Shown piece by piece: positions 55,950-64,000 of a stretch of DNA of 64,000 bases. Position 1 is the stretch's first letter; each line of letters begins with the position of its first letter. The position numbers were made by a program, and so were the translations under genes. Location of the stretch: contig CADCXC010000005.1 in assembly GCA_902806595.1 (NCBI GenBank), positions 2,232,001-2,296,000 on the forward strand. Reading direction: 5' to 3'. The notes beneath the pieces were generated by a model that saw only the letters and a list, made by a program, of their open reading frames with translations, was not told the origin of the DNA and did not search any database. This stretch comes from Pyrenopolyporus hunteri (lineage: Eukaryota > Ascomycota > Sordariomycetes > Xylariales > Hypoxylaceae).

Positions 55950-58583
55950 TCACACCTCCTTATCAACAGGGTACCTCTCCGTAAACTTAAAGACCTTCAA
56001 CCCCTGCACGATATCCCCCGCCAAGCCCTGCACGTCCGCGCTCGCGTACACGCCGTCGGTCCTAGGATCCAGGCCGCCCGCGACGAGCGACGCGCCCGGC
56101 GCGCCGCCGCCGAAGTACCCGACGGGCTTGCCGAACAGGTACGCGGTGTTGGCGATCTGCAGCGGCCGCAGGGGCGGGTAGAGGGGGCTCAGGCCGCCGG
56201 CCTTGAGGTCGAACAGCCCCGCGGCGTCGGCGCCCGACGTCACGACGACGGCGTCGAAGTCCGTCGCGTCGGCCGCCGAGTACGTCCTGTCGACGCCCTT
56301 GACGAGGGACTCCGCGACGACGGTGACGGTCAGGTTGTCGGCCGCGAGGCGCTGCTTCAGCTGCGCGGCCTGGTCGAGGGCGTTGGTGCCGTTGGCCTTG
56401 GCGGTGGTGGCCAGGATGCCGACCTTGAGGGTCGCGACGGTGGGCAGCGTGACGTTGGTGATGCTGATGCCGGCGGTGGTGTTATCGTGGTAGTACGTGG
56501 CGTCGGGGGCGGGGGCGTCGAGGCCGAGGGCGGTGGCGACGCGCACGGCGACATCGTTGCTGATGCGGTTGAGCTGCGTTAGCACGTTCTGCTTCACGGT
56601 TTCCGACTGCAGGTGGCTGGTCTCGAAGCGGATCGCGTTGATCAGGAACTGCTGCTCCACGGGCGTGAGCGAGTTGTAGAAGAGCCGCGGCTGCGACCAG
56701 TGGTCGTCGAAGGTGGACGAGAGCGCGCGGACGAGAGAGCCGGTGACGCTGCGGGATGGCGCGTTGAAGTAGCCGCGTCCGTTCTTCTGGTCCGCTTGTT
56801 GAGGGAAGCCGCCGTTGAGCGAGTTAGGGGAGTCTTGGGGATGTTAGTCAGCATCCACCCGGTGATGAGTTCAAGTAGGTGGTCATGTCTACGGCGACAA
56901 GAAGACTTACAAGGATGGATGTTCTTGTGGATCAAGTTTTGGCCCGCGCCGTCACGGTTGTTGTTGTGGATAGGGACAACCGGTCGGTTGATAGGAAGCT
57001 GCTCAAAGTTGGGACCGCCGTGTCGGTTCAGCTGAGTGTCTAGGTAGGAGAAGATACGGCCTTGCAGCAGAGGGTCCTCGGTGAAGTCGACTCCTCGCAC
57101 AATGTGGCCAGGTTGGAACTGCGTTACGCGTTAGCGCCTCAGATATCTACAATACTTCACGCCACTTATAAGAAGAATCGACGTCACGAGTTGACTCACC
57201 ATTATTTGCTCGGTCTCGGCGAAGTAGTTGGTCGGGTTAGTGTGCAGCTTCATTACACCAATCTTCTGAAGAGGCGCGTATTCCTCGGGGAGGATCTTAG
57301 TGGGATCCAACAGATCGAATCCAAAAGCGAGGGCCTTGTCTTCGTCGACTAACTGCACGGCGAGTTCCCACTCGGGCCCGTTACCGGCCGCGATAGCCTC
57401 GAATAGGTCCTGTCGGTGGGCGTCTGCGTTCTTGCCCGCAAGGATCTGGGCCTCCTCCCAGTACAAGCTAGCCTTGCCCTGCTTCGTCTTCCAGTGCCAC
57501 TTTACGAGCTGAGACTTGCCATCGTCGGTGACGAGACGGAATGTGTGAACGCCAAAGCCGTCCTATCGAAGAGGTTAATATAGAGTCCTGTTGGCGCGGG
57601 TGACGGGCTTACCATATGCCTGAAGCTGCGCGGGATACCGTATCCGGCCATAGCCCAGAAGAGGGTGTGAAGCGTGCTCGGCTGCTGAGAGAAGAAGTCC
57701 CAAGCTGAGTCATGGGCTGTAGCTGCTTGAGGTATCTCACTGTCGGGGCTCGGTTTCACCGAGTGAATGAGATCTGGGAATCTAATAGCATCCTGGATGA
57801 AGAACACTGGGATGTTGTTGCCCACAATGTCTTGGGAGCATTAGTACATATTTCGTGCAGGTAGATAACTACTATAACATACCGAAGTTCCCTTCGTCGG
57901 TGTAGCTGGACCACGTATTAATACTGATACTGTTATGAGCAGAGGGGTATTCTTACAATCTAGTCGCAAAGCCGTGTACATCGCGCGCCGTGTCAGCACT
58001 CCCTCGGGATCCTGCTACGGTTGAGAATCGGACGAAAACAGGTGTTTCCTTGCCGGCTGCGTTAAGGAAGGAAGCCGCCGTTATGTTGCTCCAGTCGGCG
58101 TAACTTGTAAATGTGCCGTGAGCTCCAGCACCCCTAGCGTGAACTTAGGACAAGGTTAGCCTAGATATTTTATATGGACTCGGTAGAACGTACCAGCTCG
58201 TTCGGGTACCTATTGATGCGTTAGTATAAATAACACGAAGCATATACGCCGGTGTCTAAGCCTCTAGTAGACTAGTAAAGCCGAGGGAGCATAATACGAC
58301 TTACTCGTTCATGATCGAAGTGCGTGATCTTTTGACGGAAGATGAAATCCTCCAACAGAGTAGGCCCTCTACTGCCGGCTCTCAAGCTGTCTTGCTCCTG
58401 GATTTGTCCACCGACGTCATCAGTGAAGAATCCGCTGCTGTCATCGACCATAGCACCGAGGACCGGGTCGCCGGTGGCTGCTTCCGCCCGAGCGCGAAGA
58501 GCACTTGGATCGGCAAAGGGACAGCCAGCCGAAGCTAGTCCAAGAAGCCCAATAAGGGCGGTGGGCGTGGAAATACGGCCCAT
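55950..58583 (-). CDS. Secreted large-subunit catalase (725 aa)
   Basis: Eight exons: 58305-58583, 58194-58209, 57957-58143, 57883-57905, 57613-57830, 57200-57562, 56911-57118, 55950-56833. Clade 2 heme catalase like Aspergillus CatB and Neurospora Cat-3, breaking down hydrogen peroxide outside the cell. Residues 1-20 form a signal peptide (ISTPTALIGLLGLASAG). Catalytic His100 lies in VHARGAGAHG, the distal Asn in DIVGNNIPVFF, and the heme-ligating Tyr (about 387) in RIFSYLDTQLNRHGGPNF. The C-terminal 150 residues form the flavodoxin/GATase-like domain of large catalases (LKVGILATT, FDAVVVTSGADAA, GKPVGYFGGGAPGASL). Exons 2 and 4 are micro-exons of 16 and 23 nt; both are needed to restore ERVPERAVHARG and RFYTDEGNFDIVG. 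Length is typical (CatB about 720). Confidence 0.96.
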
Positions 58584-60913
58584 CTTGCCTTGTATGACTG
58601 TCTAGTTCCTTCAAGACGTTTATCAAAAAGGGAACTGAACAAGGTAAGACAGAGACTTGGAGGAGGTGTGAAGCAGAAACTCTATTTCGTGCGGATTAGG
58701 GGGGTTCATGCTGTGTTTATAGTGATCGAGATAAACAAGGATCAGACTGACATCACCTACCCAGACACAGCATTCGGCGGCATGCTTGAGGCTCTAGCAT
58801 AGTAATCATCATCTAGATATTGTCAAGAAAAACCTAGTCCGCTTACACACTACTATTGCTAGGTATTCCCCTTACATCCTCGCTTCATCGGCGGACCGGG
58901 GTTCATCTCCACAAAAAATGACCGCTAGTTAAGGGCAAACTGCCAGTCAGGTTGGAGATGATCGTAAGTCAAATCGGATATAGTTAATATTCCCGAGCCC
59001 TGTGCTCCCGTATGTGGATGTGACGAGACCGCCAAGTCGAAGGAGACGGGTACGGGTACGTATACCTACACAGATACCGCGAATGGAAATGGTGATTAGA
59101 TGCTTTAATGAACCGAGGGAAAGTGAGGTTCAACTGTGCCACAGGAACGGGGATCACCAAGCGCTTGCGCCGGGGGCTTGTTTGGTGGGTAACGTAGGTG
59201 TCTCTCGCATGATAGGGCGGAGAGAGGCTGGGCACTTGGTGTTGATGTGATATCTCGATGGGATAGTTTTACCCCGCGGACCAAAGTTTGGATGGCGTCA
59301 GGCTTTTCCCATCATGTGCTTGCTCAGCAGATAGGTAGCCTGCAGTCTCACGATCTCACGACAGCCCGTCGTGGCCGGCGAGGGAGCTCCCAAAGATGAT
59401 GACATTGCACTGTGCGTCTATGGAAAAAGCAATCATTCCTGGATTCTTGTGCTAATCCTTGATAGCCGGATGGAGATCTGCGAAATGGGAGATGCGGGCC
59501 TTCCGGTTTAGGCGTCCCCAGCATAAGGTTAACATAGCGATGGGTTGATTTCTTATTGTTCGCACTGGAAAGGCTACCTAGAAAGGATAGCTACCTGCCA
59601 TTTTTGATCCAATAGGAGCAACGTATTATTGCTTGTGTCAAGCCGTCGTCTGCGAACCTAATCACAACTGTCAGGTACAACATTTCCTGGCACCCGAGTG
59701 TGGGGGGTTCTCTTAACGAACGCATGTAACCTACCTACCAACGGCACTCTACGCAGCTAAAAAAAGAAAAAAGACGAAAAAGAAAAAGACCCGGGCTGGG
59801 GCTCTCTGTCTTGGCCTAGCTTGACCGAACCCAACCGGCCAGTTGAATCAGCTTAGCAAAGAGTTATGCGACCCTTTGGTAGCCTGCGAATAGGGGAGGG
59901 AAGCATCATTGTGTTGCAATGTTATATCAGCATCGTACGAAACGGATAGAGATCCGGTGTTGACGTGATCTTATTTTTAGTAATTCTATCAAGCAATCGG
60001 GCGCGTACATATCTTGGACAATCCATACCTACCTACATGCTCACCTTGAAAAACACGCCATGCGTGCCATGCACGGCAGCATTGGCATAGCGGTCTGTGT
60101 ATCGCAATTCGTAGCTAGAACTCGAGAGCTTCTCGAGCTCCTCAAGCTTTCAACGAAGCCATTGGGGGCCAGCGAGGTCAATCTTGGTTTAGCTTCCGGC
60201 TTCTGTTGCAAGGAAAGCGGACAGTATCCCTGCATCCAAGGTGACCATCCGGCATTTGCATGAAATTAAATGGATCCTTGGACGGGTACCAGTCGACTGC
60301 AATGGTAAGCCAAGCAAGACAGACAGACCAATACCGTTTACTGGCACTCCGGGCGGTTCAACGTTATCCGGTCCCGCTTTTCGAGGTAACTGTTCCCACG
60401 TGTTTTATTGACCGGAAGACCAGCAGGCGACCACGCAGTCGCAGTCAGTAGGTACATTGCCTACCGGACGATCTGCGGGATAAAGCCAACCGATGATAGG
60501 TATCGAGCAGATCGACCTCGATATGCTTTCCTTAGTGAAGATACCGAAGATGTCAACCAAATAGTTTGACGTTAAGGGAGGCTAGATCTCGAACTTCCGG
60601 TTGCTCTTGGAGGGTTATACAGAGGCAGTTACTAAGCGATAGTGACACTATACAAGTAGCCACATATGTATACGTTCGGCTCGCTCGGCCAATTCGATTG
60701 GAGTTGTTGTGATTTGTACTATAGTAGCCATCCCCGTCCCACAGTGGACGCGCGTGGGCTGGACGTTGGAACTCGGGAGCGAACCGTCCTATCGATTAAT
60801 GGTGACTGACTCATCGGCAGAAACGTTTCGCTGTCACGTGTATACGTGTTCCAATATTATCTACAATTTGAGGTTTATTTCCATATGAAGAATGTGGTAT
60901 GGTGTGTATTCCT

Positions 60914-60927
60914 TGTGTGTGTGTGTG
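60914..60927 (+). repeat. (GT)n microsatellite
   Basis: Seven GT units in non-coding DNA. Confidence 0.8.
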
Positions 60928-61240
60928 AGACATTCATACATTCATAAATATGTAGGGAGGTATGAAATGGAAGTCAAATGACGTTTTGTTATGTGAGATA
61001 TCGTGGAGGGGAGATTTTTCGGCGGAGGATTTCGGGGCCTGCTCGAGCCTTTGGAATCTGCTTACCAATTAAAGGGGCATTTGGCGGAAATCCCACTTTA
61101 CTTTATCTGGGTGGGCACCCAAGCGCTCATGTTTGCATGTACCTGAGTACCTAAGTACCTACGTATCTCTCGTGGGCTTCGGGCCCGCAGCACAGGCCAA
61201 GGGGCGGCCGTCGGCTGAGGAAAAACAATAGCCCCCCTAG

Positions 61241-61271
61241 TACTTAGGTACCTAGGTACCTATCTAGGTAC
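61241..61271. repeat. TTAGGTACCTAGGTACCTATCTAGGTA cluster
   Basis: Overlapping palindromes GGTACC and CCTAGG; very similar to the cluster at 7461-7488, 54 kb away. Confidence 0.75.
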
Positions 61272-63626
61272 TTCTCGTAGCACGTGCTCAAATGCAACAG
61301 GCTATCTTACAAGTGGATTCCTATCACAGGAGGTGCATCTTCAACCAAACAACCAACTGCAGCCAACCACAACCAACCACCGTGCAGACACCGGACTACA
61401 TGACCTATAGGTAGAATCTCGAGCCACTTGCTTCTACGCCAAGACGAACTCGGCATCTTGATTCCTAAGATGCTATACTTACCTACTGCTGGGGTCTTCG
61501 CGCCGGTTTTAACGTTTTGCCGAGTCGCTGTCGCCGACCGTAGCTCGGTCCCTTACCGAATCTTTAATGAAGCTTAATCTTGAAGGATGGCTACCCCCAA
61601 GGGCTAATGGAGACTTGGTCGCTTAAGCTATTACTAATGTCTCTATCGTGACTTAGTGACTTATCCATTCTTTACAGATACCGGCAATCTGTATACTAAA
61701 ATTAAGGGGCTTGCTTTTTCGTCTCCCGTACGGCAACCAGTCGGCCCTCACTTAACTCCGACCCAGAGACCTAAAGTGATTCCAGTGAGCTTTTCTTTTC
61801 CGGGCCTGGAATATCCTAACCCGCATAGAATATAATTGCCCTATGGTTTGAGTCCTAGTCGGCGACCGATGTTGATCAGCTGGCGATACTCCGGATATCC
61901 CTTGTTCACCAATACCGCGGGTTGCTTCCCGCCAATACCACCCAAGCAGCTGGCAGCTATTGATTACATGCCTAGAGGGGACTCATTTACAGCAACCAGG
62001 TATTGGAATATCCTACCCAGACCCTGCTCCTGAGCTACATCTTCTACTGTGTAACTTTGGCCCTGGTATCTGGGTCGTCCCTACGTCCTCGTCGCAGCGA
62101 AGATATCCTATCACGAGAAAGCCGTTAGTCATGACCAACCATGATTCGAGGAAACATAAGTACACCTACTCCATTGTTGGGATGGGGGCCTCTCTACGGT
62201 TTCGTAGGTTTCTTGAAGGAATCTCCCACCATACCCAGGCATATGAGAACTGGTACTTATGATTGAAGGCAGAATGATTCCAAAACTTGCATTTTAGGTC
62301 CAATTCTCGGCCCTTCTAGCACTCTATGCTGTCAGAAATATCGAGATCACGCAAATACCTTCCATTTCTAGAAGAGCAGAAGCATTCATTTCATATGGGC
62401 ACTTCGTCAAGATGGCAACATCGTCCCTTTCTACTTGTTACACTCATATGTAGTAGACTTTGGATTTCATTGCATAATCATGGCGCCTTGTTTTCTGGGC
62501 ACACAGGACATACTACGTACCTACGTATTTGATAATGAGATATGGTGGCAATCGCATGGACGCTTGGCATCTGAAGCTCCATTCAGGTGGGCTTCGAGAA
62601 CGATGTTGTTAAGCACACGGCCATGAGGCTCCTGGCAGGGATGGATTTAAGCGGTTTCCACTGCAGAGGCCCTATTTTGCCGGACCCTGCTTGCTTGAGC
62701 CGGTGCGCCGGGCCGCTGATATCTTCCGGACCTATAGTCTCTCTCCGGGTGAATTCGAAGTGGCGCGGCGCGTCTAGAAGTTTAATATAAAAGCCTGAAA
62801 CCCTTCCTCAAGAAACCGCGCATTAAACGGACCGAGTCGACTTCACGCGAACTGGATCCTGCAACGTAATTACGATTTTTTTCGACGCGGAGTGTGACTA
62901 AGTGCTTAGGAATGCGAGGTCTATGACGACGGCGATCCCTTATTACGGCATCCTGAAGAGTATTGAGGAAGAGGCGAACTGTTAATTCGAAGCGACCGGC
63001 AGCTTGGGGCGTAGGATCGTTTAACTGTCGAGATTTTATGACCCATCGGATCCGGTGGGTTACACGGAATCGAGCAGCGTATTCCGCTTTGGGGCCCGCA
63101 GAATCGATTCGGAATCGAGATTTTTACGGAAATTTGTCATACTACAATACTACATGATTGTTCCACGCTCCAGCGCTATTCCTCATCGAACTCTTCGCGC
63201 TCTGATATCTAGCATGGAGCTTGAAACCGACATCAGCCTTCCTAGGTTAAACGTTAGCAGAACGATACCCCGTCCACCGGAGCGATCAACTACGTACTTA
63301 ACGTATCATACCTGAATCCTAGTCTAAGGGTCATTGTCATTTGGGAGCTGGGGTCCGTTATTCCTCGCTGGGTCCCAGGTGCTTGAAAGCTGGTGAGTCT
63401 TGAACGCAAGACTAGGCGGTTTAGAGACATTCCCCGTTACTCAGGACACGGACGACCTGACGGCACGCCCCTAATTCGTATCAATATACTTGAGATCGAC
63501 CTCGGTTAGCCTCTCTCAAGTGCCACGGACGATGTTCCGTTTTCTGCAAAGGCAACAAGGCAAACCCGCTAGTATCCTCATGGCCCGGTGAGTCTAACTT
63601 ATCGAATTGCTAATGGACATACGGAG

Positions 63627-63658
63627 TACCTACCTGGGTAGGTAGGTAGGTAGGTAGT
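63627..63658. repeat. TACCTACCTGGGTAGGTAGG cluster
   Basis: Two ACCT units followed by five TAGG units, almost a perfect palindrome around CTGGG. Confidence 0.75.
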
Positions 63659-64000
63659 TCGCTCTCACTATGTTAGTAGAGGGACACATGGTAACCCTTC
63701 TTCTAATGTTCTTGAATTGCTTAACACTCACAACGATAAAGGCTATAGGTTATATAGGATTAGGTCAAGTATTTGTTGTGCTTTTATACTCGGATGTTTC
63801 GCGCAATGGCCTGGCCTAAATTATTAACCATATACGATAATCTCATCCTCGAAGAGCTATCAAGTACACCCTGCTTTTTTCTGCGGGTCGTCGGCCATAT
63901 TTCCGAAATAATTTTACTGGAGTGATGACCTCCAGGGCTGACTATTTGTAGTGCCAATGGATGATTTGGGTGGGTGAATCAATAATCTTCATCTCTACTT

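Larger units (their letters stand above)
58584..64000. other. 5.4-kb region without a supported gene
   Basis: Catalase promoter at the left, then no reading frame with family resemblance to the window end. Contains CTACC/TAGGTACC clusters (61140-61167, 61241-61271, 63627-63658), a purine tract (59760-59792) and a (GT)n run (60914-60927). Base composition is balanced, so it is not RIP-mutated. Plus-strand frames at 61836-63315 lack any known motif. Possibly a long regulatory region or old decayed DNA. Confidence 0.5.

Noticed and set aside
61836..63315. Chain of short plus-strand frames that might be exons of one gene
   Set aside because: Could not join them by plausible GT/AG introns into a protein with any motif or coherent composition.

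Overview
The window is nuclear DNA from a filamentous ascomycete (Pezizomycotina, most likely Sordariomycetes; lineage is inferred from gene content and style, not from a search). Evidence: genes with many short introns (about 45-170 nt, GTRNGT donors, CTAAC-like branch sites), a large-subunit secreted catalase, a fungal Trk potassium transporter, mitochondrial and cytosolic ribosomal protein genes, and one retrotransposon destroyed by repeat-induced point mutation (RIP).

I support 21 protein-coding genes, and for nearly all of them I worked out exon joins by keeping frame and family sequence continuous. Left part (0-20 kb): the 3' end of a monocarboxylate-type MFS transporter, a DUF4112 protein, ribonucleotide reductase small subunit, SRP9, the COMPASS/CPF WD40 protein Swd2, a GT90 glycosyltransferase, ribosomal proteins uS8 and eS12 in divergent orientation, the parvulin Pin4/Par14, and a protein with an SRA-YDG-like domain. 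Middle (20-44 kb): Pus7 pseudouridine synthase diverging from the TFIIH helicase XPB/Ssl2, a Trk potassium transporter, mitochondrial ribosomal protein bL19m diverging from an unnamed mitochondrial protein, a mitochondrial cysteine synthase-like enzyme, a RING / triple ZZ-like / SH3 protein, and mitochondrial enoyl-CoA hydratase. Right part (50-64 kb): Rer1, Paf1, an eight-exon secreted catalase, then about 5.4 kb with no gene I can support.

Between enoyl-CoA hydratase and Rer1 sits a sharply bounded, overwhelmingly A+T block, 44090-49840. It has 179-bp direct terminal repeats that differ only by C/T and G/A transitions, and a CGATTA duplication on both sides, so it is an LTR retrotransposon. 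Almost every cytosine left inside it is followed by G. This is the strongest signal in the window: hypermutation that consumed CpA, CpT and CpC but spared CpG, opposite to ordinary decay of methylated CpG.

Other patterns: clusters of the short palindromic motif TACCTAGGTA / (TAGG)n scattered through non-coding DNA; E2F/MCB-type boxes in the promoter and first two introns of the ribonucleotide reductase gene; and an AACCCTAA box in the shared promoter of the two ribosomal protein genes. The genes are mostly housekeeping (translation, RNA modification, transcription, mitochondria) and do not form a metabolite cluster. I see no undescribed multi-gene system; the novelty candidates are the RIP spectrum, the SRA-like protein, the RING-ZZ-SH3 protein and the unnamed mitochondrial protein.
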